Positions 50,437 through 59,049 of a stretch of DNA of 64,000 nt are shown piece after piece. Both the position numbers and the translations under genes were made by a program. Origin of the DNA: Leadbettera azotonutricia ZAS-9 (GTDB lineage: Bacteria > Spirochaetota > Spirochaetia > Treponematales > Breznakiellaceae); contig NC_015577.1 of assembly GCF_000214355.1 (NCBI RefSeq), positions 2,719,389 through 2,783,388 on the forward strand. Reading direction: 5' to 3'. Positions within the stretch are counted from its first letter, which is position 1; every line of letters begins with the position of its first letter. The notes under the pieces were generated by a model. The model ran no database searches, was not told where the DNA came from, and worked only from the letters and a program-made list of their open reading frames with translations.

Positions 50437-50939
50437 ATGGAGGATTTGCGGCAGCGCAAGCTCCGTTATGATATTAGTGCAGTTTTCGATGACAATGAGC
50501 AAATCAATGTGGAAATGATCATGTACCCCATTACTGCCTAGAAAGCCAAGATCGAGTACTACCTTGCCCGCCTGTTCCCCGACGAAGCCTGGGATCACAC
50601 CTTTATCTACTATGACCCTGAACGGCAGACCCCATTCGGTGGACAAACAACCATTACTTCACGGACGAAAGCATGGCCGGCAAGCTGCAGGAAATCTTGA
50701 AGAAAGAGGAGGCAATATCCATGGCAGAAGAAGCAATAAGCGGCTTTACCCAGGAGCAGCTTGAATATATGCGGGAAACCGCGCGCCTTGGGAATATAAT
50801 GTACTGGAACAGCCTGCGGGGAGACCAGGAAGAAAGGGTCAAGGAAGAGGGGAAAAAGGCAGGCCAAAAGGAAATCATTGCCCTGCTCGAAAGCGGCAAA
50901 ACCCTCGAAGAAGCCAAGCTGATTCTGGGGATCGAATAA
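50437..50939 (+). pseudogene. Rpn/PD-(D/E)XK nuclease-family transposase, degenerate
   Basis: Fragments of one protein are readable in successive frames. MEDLRQRKLRYDISAVFDDN followed by EQINVEMIMYPIT ends at a TAG (50538). The same frame then continues with KAKIEYYLARLFPDEAWDHT. A shift leads to NNHYFTDESMAGKLQEILKK and a Lys/Glu-rich tail ending in ESGKTLEEAKLILGIE. The order matches the Rpn/TIGR01784-type family: DNxxxINVEM core, a helical part and a C-terminal KEGxxxGxxEII ... LLxxGxxxExA tail. The N-terminal third is missing. It has a stop, a frameshift and a truncated start, so it is dead, although the last 88 codons are open. Confidence 0.65.
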
Positions 50940-50965
50940 GACCAGGGTACCACCACCTCGCCCGT

Positions 50966-51099
50966 GATATTGATAAACTCCCGGAGGGTTTTGATGTCGA
51001 TCCAGATTTCTTTGGAGATTCTTCCCTTTTTGCCGGGGATACCTGTCAGAGGAAGATCAAAAATTCATTGACAGAATATCCAAGGCATTCGAATCTTAA
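50966..51099 (+). pseudogene. unassigned coding remnant
   Basis: Two stretches in different frames look protein-like: DIDKLPEGFDVDPDFFGDS, then after a shift YLSEEDQKFIDRISKAFES and a TAA stop. I cannot name the family; a small antitoxin-like or nuclease-associated protein is possible. It lies between the transposase-family remnant and the vapC remnant. Confidence 0.3.
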
Positions 51100-51109
51100 A
51101 CACAGGCAG

Positions 51110-51246
51110 CTAATATATCTCTATTTCCCCAATTATTTTTGCCATATTGGTAAAATCGCTGTCGTCATGAAGTATATACAAATTATTTTCTATGGCAGTT
51201 TCTGCAATTATTAAATCTACAGTGCTTCTTATTGTTATTCCGTTTT
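51110..51246 (-). pseudogene. vapC: VapC-type PIN-domain toxin, C-terminal remnant
   Basis: The readable part is FLKNGITIRSTVDLIIAETA, then IENNLYILHDDSDF and TNMAKIIGEIEIY with a stop. This matches the C-terminal half of PIN-domain RNases, including GITIRS-x-VD, the conserved acidic residues and LHDDSDF. The N-terminal half with the first catalytic Asp is absent, and no vapB is present. It is inactive. Confidence 0.7.
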
Positions 51247-51317
51247 TCAAAAATTGACAAAAGGATCGCTTTTTTTATTTGCCTCTACGCCAAAAATTCA
51301 GTATATTATCAATATAA

Positions 51318-51364
51318 TCTTATCTGACTACTTTTTAATAAAAACTAGTCAGATAAGACTAGTT
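51318..51364. promoter_or_regulatory. overlapping inverted repeats, likely operator of the HTH gene
   Basis: A perfect 13-base inverted repeat (tcttatctgacta ... tagtcagataaga, 15-base spacer) shares its right arm with a second perfect repeat (aactagtc-agataa-gactagtt). A TATAAT (51313-51318) abuts the left arm. This gives three half sites of the type CTAGTC just upstream of the HTH gene. Confidence 0.65.
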
Positions 51365-51386
51365 CAATTTTTGAGGAAATAAGGTA

Positions 51387-51683
51387 ATGGATGAAGCGGA
51401 TATGTTTTGGAGCCGCGTAAAGCAGCTCATCAAAAAGAGAAACACAACCCAGGCAAGGGTAGCGGAAGCCTGCGGATTTCATCTCGAAACATTCCATGGA
51501 TGGATATACAAAGGGGTATTTCCTACCGTTCTTGGCGCTTATTATATCGCCAGGGTTCTGGGGGTTAGTGTCGAATACCTGATGGCGGGTAAAAATAAAC
51601 ATGAAGAAGAAATTGAATCCCAGCTTAAAAACATCCGTGCGTTATTGGATAAGGCCAGTTCGGGACTGGATGAGCTAATCTGA
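51387..51683 (+). CDS. HTH (XRE/CI-like) transcriptional regulator
   Basis: The 98-residue protein has an N-terminal helix-turn-helix (SRVKQLIKKRNTTQARVAEA, CGFHLETFHGWIYKGVFPTV), followed by AYYIARVLGVSVEYLMAGKN and a helical tail that could mediate dimerisation. It probably binds the inverted repeats directly upstream and regulates itself, in the manner of phage or toxin-antitoxin repressors. It is intact, unlike most genes around it. AGG-containing sequence precedes the ATG. Confidence 0.82.
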   Translation: MDEADMFWSRVKQLIKKRNTTQARVAEACGFHLETFHGWIYKGVFPTVLGAYYIARVLGVSVEYLMAGKNKHEEEIESQLKNIRALLDKASSGLDELI

Positions 51684-51738
51684 TTTGTAGTATAATTATA
51701 CTTATATGAGCATCTTATAGTGCTATAGGAGATACACC

Positions 51739-51936
51739 ATGTATAAACCAATAGAAATTGACCGTGAAAAGCTCACTATAATGGGAGTACAATTTCCGGA
51801 TAGGGAAACTTTGGAAAACATCGCGAGTTCTATTGGCTCATGTATGTTTGAAGGATTTGAACCATCAAAAAAGACTGTAGAAATAATCCGTGATTATGTG
51901 ACTGATAAAATAACGCTAACTCAAGTTATTGAATGA
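51739..51936 (+). CDS. VbhA-type antitoxin of a Fic toxin
   Basis: The 65-residue protein carries the Fic-inhibitory helix motif S-x3-E-G (S34, E38, G39 in SCMFEGF), followed by the VbhA-like end PSKKTVEIIRDYVTDKITLT. In VbhA/VbhT-type pairs this helix blocks ATP binding in the Fic active site. AGGAG lies seven bases before the ATG. It directly precedes the fic gene, as expected for the pair, but its partner is catalytically destroyed. It looks intact. Confidence 0.72.
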   Translation: MYKPIEIDREKLTIMGVQFPDRETLENIASSIGSCMFEGFEPSKKTVEIIRDYVTDKITLTQVIE

Positions 51937-51952
51937 GTTAAAACCAAAGAAT

Positions 51953-52403
51953 ATGCATAACAATTACGAGTATATAGACCCGGACTATTCATATACCGAT
52001 CCTAAAACCGGTGTTCTTAAAAATCTCGGCGGAATAACAAATCATGACGATTTAGTAAACTTTGAAAGTATAGCCGTTACAAAACGAAGGAATGAATTAA
52101 AAAAACACCCAATTAAAATTAAGAATACTGCTTCTTTACTGGAAATTCACGCCCTTCTATTTAAAGATGTTTATAAATGGGCAGGAAGACTACGGACAGT
52201 TGAAATCAGTAAAATGGGGAAACAGTTTTTTCTAACCCCCTTCTTTGAAAAGGGAGTTTCTACGGCTTCTCGCTCTGGAAAAAGGCTTTGACATTGACCT
52301 TAACCCGCCGGATAATCCGGGGATTTATGAGCGATATATGTCGGGAACCATAGATGGTGATATTCCTAAATTACAAGATTTGCTACAAGAACTTATGCAA
52401 TGA
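51953..52403 (+). pseudogene. Fic-domain toxin with the catalytic motif deleted
   Basis: The first frame gives the N-terminal part of a Fic protein: YIDPDYSYTDPKTGVLKNLG, EIHALLFKDVYKWAGRLRTV and ISKMGKQFF. About 12 residues later sense is lost, and from 52254 another frame gives the C-terminal part: EFLRLLALEKGFDIDLNPPD and PGIYERYMSGTIDGDIPKLQ. The piece between, including the HPFxxGNGR active-site loop, is absent, perhaps 50-60 residues. The break combines a deletion and a frameshift. The product cannot transfer AMP. The upstream antitoxin gene is still intact. Confidence 0.8.
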
Positions 52404-52430
52404 CTGGGCTTTTATCCACTAGACTTCCTA

Positions 52431-53855
52431 TCAACTAAAGTTATCGCCCGCTGCTAAAATCGGCTCAAAATACTTCCCGATAAATTCCGGCTTGATGCGC
52501 AAAAGTTCGTCACGGGGGATCTGGGTGAGGACTTTCCAGCCCAGGTCGAGGGTGCGGCCTATGTCGCGGTTTTCAAATTCGCCCTGGGTTAGGAAAATCT
52601 GCTCGAACTTTTCGCCGAACTTGAGGTACTGCTTATCGTTGTCCGAAAGTTCTTCTTCGCCGATGATGGAGGCGAGGTTACGCACCTGCTTCACTTTTGA
52701 GTAGGCCGCAAAGAGCTGGCTCGAAACGTCTTTGTGATCTTCCCGGGTCATACCGGGGCCTATGCCGTCTTTCATGAGACGGGAAAGGCTGGGGAGGCCG
52801 GCAACGGGCGGATACACGCCGCGCTGGGAAAGCTCACGGTCAAGGACTATCTGGCCTTCGGTGATGTAGCCTGAAAGGTCGGGGATGGGGTGGGAGATGT
52901 CGTCGTTGGGCATGGTCAAAATAGGGATCTGGGTGATGGAGCCTGTGGAGCCTGAAATTTTTCCTGCCCTTTCGTAGAGGCTCGCTAAATCCGAATAGAG
53001 GTAGCCGGGGTAGCCTTTGCGGCTGGGGACTTCGCCGCGTATCGAAGAAACTTCACGCAGGGCTTCGCAGTAATTGGTCATGTCGGTCATTACTACGAGG
53101 ACGTGCATATTCTTTTCGTAGGCCAGGTATTCCGCGGCGGTTAAGGCGCACTTGGGGGCCACCAGGCGTTCGAGGCTCGGGGCGTCGGCCAGTGACAGGA
53201 ATACTACTACATTGGCAAGAACGCCGGTGCGTTCGAAGTCGTCGAGGAAGAAACGGGCCACGTCGTATTTGACGCCCATGGCGCAGAAAACCACCACGAA
53301 GGGTTCCGCGGATTTGCCTGACGATGATCCGTCGGCGTTTATGATCGTGGCCTGGCGCACTATTTGTGCGGCGAGGCGGTTATGGGGAAGGCCGTTGCCC
53401 GAAAATATCGGAAGCTTCTGACCCCGAATCAGGGTGTTCATGCCATCGATGGCGGAGATGCCGGTCTGGATAAAGTCCCTGGGGTAAGTGCGGGCGTAGG
53501 GGTTTATGGGAAGGCCGTTTACGTCATAGCAGGAGGAAGAAAAAATGTTGCCGTAGCCGTCAATGGGTTCGCCAAGGCCGTTAAAGATGCGGCCCAATAA
53601 ACCGGGGCCGACCCGGAGCTCCATGGGCTTGCCCAAGAATTCGACGCGGCTGTCGTCGGCAGAAAGGCCTGTGTTGTTGCCGAAAAGCTGGACGGCGGTC
53701 CAGTCTTCGCTCATGTCAACCACGCGGCCGAGGCGGCGGCCTTCTTCCCTGTCGTAGACTGCCACCACTTCGTTGAAGCCCACGTTGCGGCTCCTCTGGG
53801 TGATGACCACTGGTCCTTCTATGCGGGTTAAGCCCCGATACTCAATGCCTTTCAT
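52431..53855 (-). CDS. atpB: V/A-type ATPase subunit B
   Basis: The 474-residue protein is the non-catalytic head subunit: [73 protein letters not shown] and [20 protein letters not shown]. It alternates with subunit A in the hexamer. The start with GAGG five bases upstream follows the stop of subunit A by seven bases. Its stop lies 27 bases from the end of the fic remnant, which marks the right border of the island that separates it from subunit D. Confidence 0.95.
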   Translation of the reverse strand: MKGIEYRGLTRIEGPVVITQRSRNVGFNEVVAVYDREEGRRLGRVVDMSEDWTAVQLFGNNTGLSADDSRVEFLGKPMELRVGPGLLGRIFNGLGEPIDGYGNIFSSSCYDVNGLPINPYARTYPRDFIQTGISAIDGMNTLIRGQKLPIFSGNGLPHNRLAAQIVRQATIINADGSSSGKSAEPFVVVFCAMGVKYDVARFFLDDFERTGVLANVVVFLSLADAPSLERLVAPKCALTAAEYLAYEKNMHVLVVMTDMTNYCEALREVSSIRGEVPSRKGYPGYLYSDLASLYERAGKISGSTGSITQIPILTMPNDDISHPIPDLSGYITEGQIVLDRELSQRGVYPPVAGLPSLSRLMKDGIGPGMTREDHKDVSSQLFAAYSKVKQVRNLASIIGEEELSDNDKQYLKFGEKFEQIFLTQGEFENRDIGRTLDLGWKVLTQIPRDELLRIKPEFIGKYFEPILAAGDNFS

Positions 53856-53862
53856 CGTAACC

Positions 53863-55671
53863 TCACAACATCTCTTTGGTGCGGTAACTGCGTTCCAGTT
53901 CTTCAAGGCTGGTCCGCATGTTCCGCTCGAATTCCGCAAGCCCCTCGGCGTCATCGTTTTTGATTCCGCTCTTGAGGCGCGAAAGTTCCTCCCTGATTGG
54001 AAGGGAAGTTATTTTGAAAAGCGGCGCCCCCAGCTTGATGCAGGTTGAAGAGCGCTCGTGGAATTCCATCATCAATTCCAGAAGGCGCACCTGTTTTGCG
54101 GGAACGCAGTACATATCAATATCATCAAAACTGTTTTGCTGAAGGAAACCGTTCTTGATAATTTCAGAAGTGATCAGCACCAGACGCTGATCGTCGGGCA
54201 GGGCGTCGGGCCCGATGAGGCGCACTATTTCTGCGAGGCGCTGTTCCTTCTTGAGAAGATCCAGGGCGCTCTGCCGCACTACCGCCCATTGAGGGTTTAC
54301 TTTTTCCCACCAGGGTTTTACTTCTTCTGCATATTCAGAATAACTGTCGATCCAGGAAATTGCAGGATAATGGCGGGCATTGGCAAGATCCCGATCCAGG
54401 GCCCAGAAGCAGCGGATAAACCGTTTGGTGTGCTGGGTTACAGGCTCTGAAAAATCGCCCCCCGGAGGGGAAACTGCGCCAATGATGGACACGGACCCTT
54501 CCTGGCCCGACAAGGTTTTGACCCGCCCTGCCCTTTCGTAAAATTCCGCAAGACGCGTGGGGAGATAGGCGGGAAAGCCTTCTTCGGCGGGCATTTCTTC
54601 CATGCGGCCTGAAAGTTCCCGCAAGGCTTCGGCCCAGCGGCTGGTGGAGTCCGCCATGATTGCCACATGGTAACCCATGTCGCGGTAGAATTCCGCCAGG
54701 GTAACGCCGGTGTAAATTGAAACTTCACGGGCCGCCACGGGCATATTGCTCGTGTTGGCAATGAGGACGGTGCGTTCCATGAGGGAGCGTCCGCTGCGGG
54801 GGTCGATCAGATGGGGAAACTCGGTGAGCACGTCGGTCATCTCGTTGCCGCGCTCACCGCAGCCTATATAGATGATCACGTCGGCGTCGCACCACTTGGC
54901 AATGGCGTGCTGGGTCATGGTCTTGCCCGTGCCGAAGCCGCCGGGTATGGCGGCGGTCCCGCCCTTGGACAGGGGAAAGAAAACGTCGATGACCCGCTGG
55001 CCTGTTACCAGGGGCATTTCGGGCGAGAGCCGTTCCGCATTGGGACGGGGTATGCGCACAGGCCACCACTGGGCCAGGGGGATTTCCAGTCCGCTTTCGG
55101 TACGGGCCGCGATTCCGTTAATGGTATATTCCGCAGCAGGCGAAAGCCACGAAACATTTCCGTACGCAGTTTTACTGCCGGTAGTTGCGCTGGGGGGAAC
55201 CATGATTTTACAGGTGATGCTTTCTGTTTCTTTTACCGTGCCCAGCACAAGGCCGGGGACTGCGGGGATCTTTTCACCTGAGGCTATTCTTTTTGCCAAT
55301 TCAGGATCAGGCACAAAGGGCCATTTCTTTTCGGAATCAAGGGGATCGCCCCGGCTGCCCGATTCCATGAAGGCGCCGCTCTGTTTGAAGAGGGCTTCGA
55401 GGGGGCGCTGTATGCCGTCATAAATGGTACCGATGAGGCCGGGGCCAAGGAGCACCGAAAGGGGGCGGCCGGTGGAATGGGCTTCAGCCCCAATCATGAG
55501 GCCCGTATCGTCTTCGTAAACCTGGACCACGGCTTCGTCTTTTTCAAGCCTGACAATTTCGCCGATGAGCTTCTTTTCGCCCACTTCAACTACATCGAAA
55601 AGGCCCGCTGCACCCAAGCCCTCAGCCCTGATGATGGGCCCTGATATACGCCTGACACGGCCATTAATCAT
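53863..55671 (-). CDS. atpA: V/A-type ATPase catalytic subunit A
   Basis: The 602-residue protein hydrolyses or makes ATP. It has the P loop [19 protein letters not shown], the Walker B region [40 protein letters not shown] and [20 protein letters not shown], plus the bulge domain typical of A subunits. Length and domain order match the V/A family rather than F-type beta. The start overlaps the end of subunit E by eight bases. Confidence 0.97.
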   Translation of the reverse strand: MINGRVRRISGPIIRAEGLGAAGLFDVVEVGEKKLIGEIVRLEKDEAVVQVYEDDTGLMIGAEAHSTGRPLSVLLGPGLIGTIYDGIQRPLEALFKQSGAFMESGSRGDPLDSEKKWPFVPDPELAKRIASGEKIPAVPGLVLGTVKETESITCKIMVPPSATTGSKTAYGNVSWLSPAAEYTINGIAARTESGLEIPLAQWWPVRIPRPNAERLSPEMPLVTGQRVIDVFFPLSKGGTAAIPGGFGTGKTMTQHAIAKWCDADVIIYIGCGERGNEMTDVLTEFPHLIDPRSGRSLMERTVLIANTSNMPVAAREVSIYTGVTLAEFYRDMGYHVAIMADSTSRWAEALRELSGRMEEMPAEEGFPAYLPTRLAEFYERAGRVKTLSGQEGSVSIIGAVSPPGGDFSEPVTQHTKRFIRCFWALDRDLANARHYPAISWIDSYSEYAEEVKPWWEKVNPQWAVVRQSALDLLKKEQRLAEIVRLIGPDALPDDQRLVLITSEIIKNGFLQQNSFDDIDMYCVPAKQVRLLELMMEFHERSSTCIKLGAPLFKITSLPIREELSRLKSGIKNDDAEGLAEFERNMRTSLEELERSYRTKEML

Positions 55672-56281
55672 TTAAAGCCCCCTCACCTAAAAGCGCCTTG
55701 ATGAGTTCAGCTCGCTTCTCCTCCAAAAGTTCACGGGCCGCGTCATCCACCGATGCGGAAATTTTTGCCGCAGGAACATTCAAGGTCAGTGAAGGAAGCT
55801 TTGCAGCACTTGCGCTTTCATCCTTTTTCAAATCCCATTCTATGAGTTTGCTTTTTTTAAGCATGCCGAGAATTTCAGCCTCGCTCATGCCTGCATACAC
55901 AATCGCAGTTTTACTGTCATTCAATTCCGCACAGGCTTCAACGCGTTCGGAGAATTCTTTTTCCAAAACAGCAAGCACTTCGCTGCGGGGAAGGCTTTGG
56001 AGAAAGGCTTCCATGGCATCCCGCAAAAAACGCTCCGCTGTCTCGGATCGGAGACGCCGTTTATCCAGAGGGAGGCGGGCGAGGATTTCTTCCCGCAGCG
56101 TGTCAAGACGCTGGGCATAGGTCTTGCGTATGTCATCGACAGCTTTAAGGGTTTTCTTTTCCCAGCGTTTGGTCTGGGATTGAACCGTGTCGTCGGCGGT
56201 TTTAAGAATTTTAAAGGCCTTTTTGCGGGCATCCTCAAGGATCTCCCGGTCAAGCACCTCAGTTGAACGAAGTTCTTCCAC
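55664..56281 (-). CDS. atpE: V/A-type ATPase subunit E (peripheral stalk)
   Basis: The 205-residue protein has the subunit E layout. A long N-terminal helix ([40 protein letters not shown]) is followed by a globular C-terminal part ([20 protein letters not shown] at the end). With the small coiled-coil partner it forms the outer stalk. The start is GTG with AGGA seven bases upstream. Sequence identity in this family is low, so the operon context carries much of the assignment. Confidence 0.82.
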   Translation of the reverse strand: MEELRSTEVLDREILEDARKKAFKILKTADDTVQSQTKRWEKKTLKAVDDIRKTYAQRLDTLREEILARLPLDKRRLRSETAERFLRDAMEAFLQSLPRSEVLAVLEKEFSERVEACAELNDSKTAIVYAGMSEAEILGMLKKSKLIEWDLKKDESASAAKLPSLTLNVPAAKISASVDDAARELLEEKRAELIKALLGEGALND

Positions 56282-56290
56282 TATATTTTC

Positions 56291-56632
56291 CTACACATGG
56301 ATTCCTATGGCTTCCCTGATGGAGTCCACCAGGGTCTTGCGTCCCGGGAATCGCCCCATCATGCCGGGGACTTCTACTATCAGAGGATACTGATCAGAAA
56401 GCTGCCAGTCTATGAGGATATCCCCAAGCCAGTCGGCAACCTCTTCGGTCAGCACCAGTACCCGGCACTTTTCAATGCCCGGTATCACGGCTCCGGCTGT
56501 CTCGTCAAAGCCTTCTGTCATGCGGCGGAAAACCGCCCGGGCATCGTCGGCGCCCCGTACAGGAGCGCCCGCAATACCCACAAAACGGAAGGCCGTTACC
56601 AGCTCCGGATCCCCGATAAAGAAATAATCCAC
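56291..56632 (-). CDS. atpF: V/A-type ATPase subunit F
   Basis: The 113-residue protein has the subunit F pattern: DYFFIGDPELVTAFRFVGIA, ARAVFRRMTEGFDETAGAVI, CRVLVLTEEVADWL and a C-terminal region YPLIVEVPGMMGRFPGRKTL. It binds to subunit D in the central stalk and can regulate activity. The start is a GTG four bases after the stop of subunit K; AGG is only two bases away from it, so reinitiation is likely. A more distant start was not found. Confidence 0.85.
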   Translation of the reverse strand: MDYFFIGDPELVTAFRFVGIAGAPVRGADDARAVFRRMTEGFDETAGAVIPGIEKCRVLVLTEEVADWLGDILIDWQLSDQYPLIVEVPGMMGRFPGRKTLVDSIREAIGIHV

Positions 56633-56635
56633 TTC

Positions 56636-56953
56636 CTATAAGACCAGAATGAGGAGGGCCACAAGGAAGCCCCAGAGGCAGATACCTTCGGCCAAACCGG
56701 CGTAAGGCAGGGCCTTGCCGGAGAGTTCCGGATTTTCGCTCATGGCGCCCATGGCTGCCGACCCAATCTGCCCTACCGCAATGCCGCCGGCGATACAGGA
56801 AATCCCCACCGCCAAGGCTGCGGCAATGTACTTCCATGCCGGCGTAGATTCCGCAGCGGCGGCTGTGCCTTCAGCAGCAGCTTCCTGCCCAAAAACCGCA
56901 GCAGCGGAAATTACCGCCAAAAGCACTAATACCATTACTACTAAACGCTTCAT
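56636..56953 (-). CDS. atpK: V/A-type ATPase subunit K (proteolipid ring)
   Basis: The 105-residue protein has a signal-like N-terminal hydrophobic stretch (LVVMVLVLLAVISAAAVFG-Q), then one membrane hairpin: YIAAALAVGISCIAGGIAVG with Q and G residues at its end, and LPYAGLAEGICLWGFLVALL carrying the ion-binding Glu. With a single hairpin after a leader it resembles the Thermus proteolipid more than the four-helix NtpK of Enterococcus. Whether it carries Na+ or H+ cannot be decided. GGAGA lies five bases before the ATG. Confidence 0.92.
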   Translation of the reverse strand: MKRLVVMVLVLLAVISAAAVFGQEAAAEGTAAAAESTPAWKYIAAALAVGISCIAGGIAVGQIGSAAMGAMSENPELSGKALPYAGLAEGICLWGFLVALLILVL

Positions 56954-56982
56954 ATTCTCTCCTTATGAGTTTTACAATCTCT

Positions 56983-59049
56983 TTATTTATTTTTGCGAAA
57001 CCTGAAGGGCTGAAATTCCACTCCGGTCTCGGTAAAAAATTTGCTGAAAAATTCATAATACTGGAGCCGCACTACCTGAATAGCGACGATCATCCCCTCA
57101 AGCACGATAATCACCACATTGCCGAAAATCATGATGAAGATCGAGATGGCTGTCCCTGCGGCAATGCCTGACACTGCTTCCGCGAACCTGAACACGATAT
57201 ATGAAAGCACCGCGTGGGAAAGCGCGAAGGCGCCGACACGGAGGAAGCTTACGGTATTTGAAATATAGGTGGAAACGGTTTCGAGAATTTCCACAATCCC
57301 TTCCATGGCAAAGACCATGACCCCTTCTTCAAAAATCGGCCGCTCCCCCGCAAAGAGGCGCCATAAGGCATGGCCGAAGAAGATACCCGCCACAGGCGTC
57401 AGCAAACCCACGATATCGAACCACTGGAATTTGAAAACCAAATCATCATTGGGGTTCACCATGCAGACAATGAAACGCACAGCCATGGAAATTGCGTACC
57501 AGAAAAGCATAGTGCCTGCCACGCCGGTTTTGGCGAAGAATGCCCTATCATATTTTTTAAGCGTATAAAGATTAACGATGTTCACAACAAGCCCGATGGA
57601 ATTGAGCAGTATTCCTACACCGATGGTAAAGCCGAAAAAGTAAAAAAGCTTGGTAACGCTGCCGCCCTTTTCGGGCAGGGGCATAAGCGTAAGGATACGC
57701 TCCATGGGATGGCCGGTGAGGAAGCCTGTGATGGCCTTTGTGGGGCCGATTAAAAGGTATTCGTTGGTAAAGACCTCACCGTTAAGACAGCCCATGACCA
57801 TTGAAGAAATGCCCACCGCAATAAGGGGAACAGAATAGCTTTTAAAACCCTGCAAGAATTTCGGCCCATGTTTCCCCGTGAGGAACCCTGCGAGGAAAAG
57901 CACAAAGCCCTGGCCAAGATCGCCGAACATGATGCCGAAGAGCACGGTAAAGAAAATAGCCACAAAGGGCGTGGGGTCTATAGTGCCGTAAAGGGGGGCG
58001 CCGTAGGAAAAAACCACACCCTCAAAGCCTTTGACAAATTTGCCGTGATCCAAAGAGACCGGCACCTTCTCCTTCCCATCCCGCACTGCAGGAATTTCTT
58101 CGGGGTTAAAAGAACGGACAGCGATGCGGCCCTCGGTGAGTTTTTCAAGTTCGTTCACAATCGCAGGGACTATATCGGCAGGCATCCAGCCTGTGAGGAG
58201 ATACACATTCTTCGTGGAAACAAGCTTGGCCTTGAGCTTCTCCATGATCCCTGCCATGAGGTAGGAACAGGTAAGCGAAACAAGATTCGTTCCGTATTCT
58301 TCTTTGAAGGCTCTTTTACGGCCCCCTATGTCCTCAAGCTCCCGATCCACATTTTTCAGCCTGTCTTCAAGGCCCGAAAGAAGTTCTGTAGGAACCCCCT
58401 TGTAGCCTTCGGGAATGGCAATAGGCTGGAAGTTGACCTTCTTGAGTTCCGAATCCAGGGCAAAGCGGCCTTTGCGGGAGGCTGCAGCCAAAACCCGGTT
58501 GCCGCCGGACTCGGGCGAATCAAGGGGGATGATCACAGCCCTGTCAGCCAGGATTTCCTTGAGATCCTCCTGACGGCGGGAATCAAGATGACCCACCCTC
58601 AAGGTGAGGTAGGAAAGCTGATCCAGATCCGCAAAGGGCGCGTTAAGGTTGGCAAAAGCCTTGGCCTCGGTAAGGGCCTCGTCTATCTTGCGTTTTTCCT
58701 GATTCTGATCATTTTCCCGCTGGCTCAGGGAAGAAACAGCAGCGGTGATTTTGTCTGTAAGGGCTTCTTCGGTTTCGCCGGGGAAGCGGGTGTTTTCCTC
58801 AGGCTCTTTGGGAAGCTCAAGGCCGAGGTATGCCGAGCTAGTCTGGAGCTTGTCCAGGTTTTCCCGGATGTGATGGTAGACAGCCTCGTCCATAGCCTGG
58901 GTAGAACCGGTCTCGGCAGGAATGCCGCCTGAAACATCCTCGTCGGCAAAGTGCATAACCCCCCGGCGTCCCAAAAATTCTATGACCATGTCGGCATCCC
59001 GGGAAAGGACGGTGAGTTCAATCTGCTTCATTTTGCGGGGCCGTATCAT
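56983..59049 (-). CDS. atpI: V/A-type ATPase subunit I (stator membrane subunit)
   Basis: The 688-residue protein has a long N-terminal cytoplasmic region with coiled coils (about residues 1-330) and a C-terminal membrane half with seven or eight helices. Characteristic membrane motifs are FFTVLFGIMFGDLGQGFVL, GCLNGEVFTNEYLLIGPTKA, EGIVEILETVSTYISNTVSF and LRVGAFALSHAVLSYI, which carry the channel Arg and Glu. It holds the ion half-channels and the outer stalk. The start overlaps the stop of subunit C in an ATGA. MIRPRKMKQIEL is a typical N-terminus. Confidence 0.95.
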   Translation of the reverse strand: MIRPRKMKQIELTVLSRDADMVIEFLGRRGVMHFADEDVSGGIPAETGSTQAMDEAVYHHIRENLDKLQTSSAYLGLELPKEPEENTRFPGETEEALTDKITAAVSSLSQRENDQNQEKRKIDEALTEAKAFANLNAPFADLDQLSYLTLRVGHLDSRRQEDLKEILADRAVIIPLDSPESGGNRVLAAASRKGRFALDSELKKVNFQPIAIPEGYKGVPTELLSGLEDRLKNVDRELEDIGGRKRAFKEEYGTNLVSLTCSYLMAGIMEKLKAKLVSTKNVYLLTGWMPADIVPAIVNELEKLTEGRIAVRSFNPEEIPAVRDGKEKVPVSLDHGKFVKGFEGVVFSYGAPLYGTIDPTPFVAIFFTVLFGIMFGDLGQGFVLFLAGFLTGKHGPKFLQGFKSYSVPLIAVGISSMVMGCLNGEVFTNEYLLIGPTKAITGFLTGHPMERILTLMPLPEKGGSVTKLFYFFGFTIGVGILLNSIGLVVNIVNLYTLKKYDRAFFAKTGVAGTMLFWYAISMAVRFIVCMVNPNDDLVFKFQWFDIVGLLTPVAGIFFGHALWRLFAGERPIFEEGVMVFAMEGIVEILETVSTYISNTVSFLRVGAFALSHAVLSYIVFRFAEAVSGIAAGTAISIFIMIFGNVVIIVLEGMIVAIQVVRLQYYEFFSKFFTETGVEFQPFRFRKNK

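Noticed and set aside
50194-52430. Whole island as a single integrative element
   Set aside because: No integrase, tRNA, terminal inverted repeat or target duplication was found; the content looks like layered remnants.
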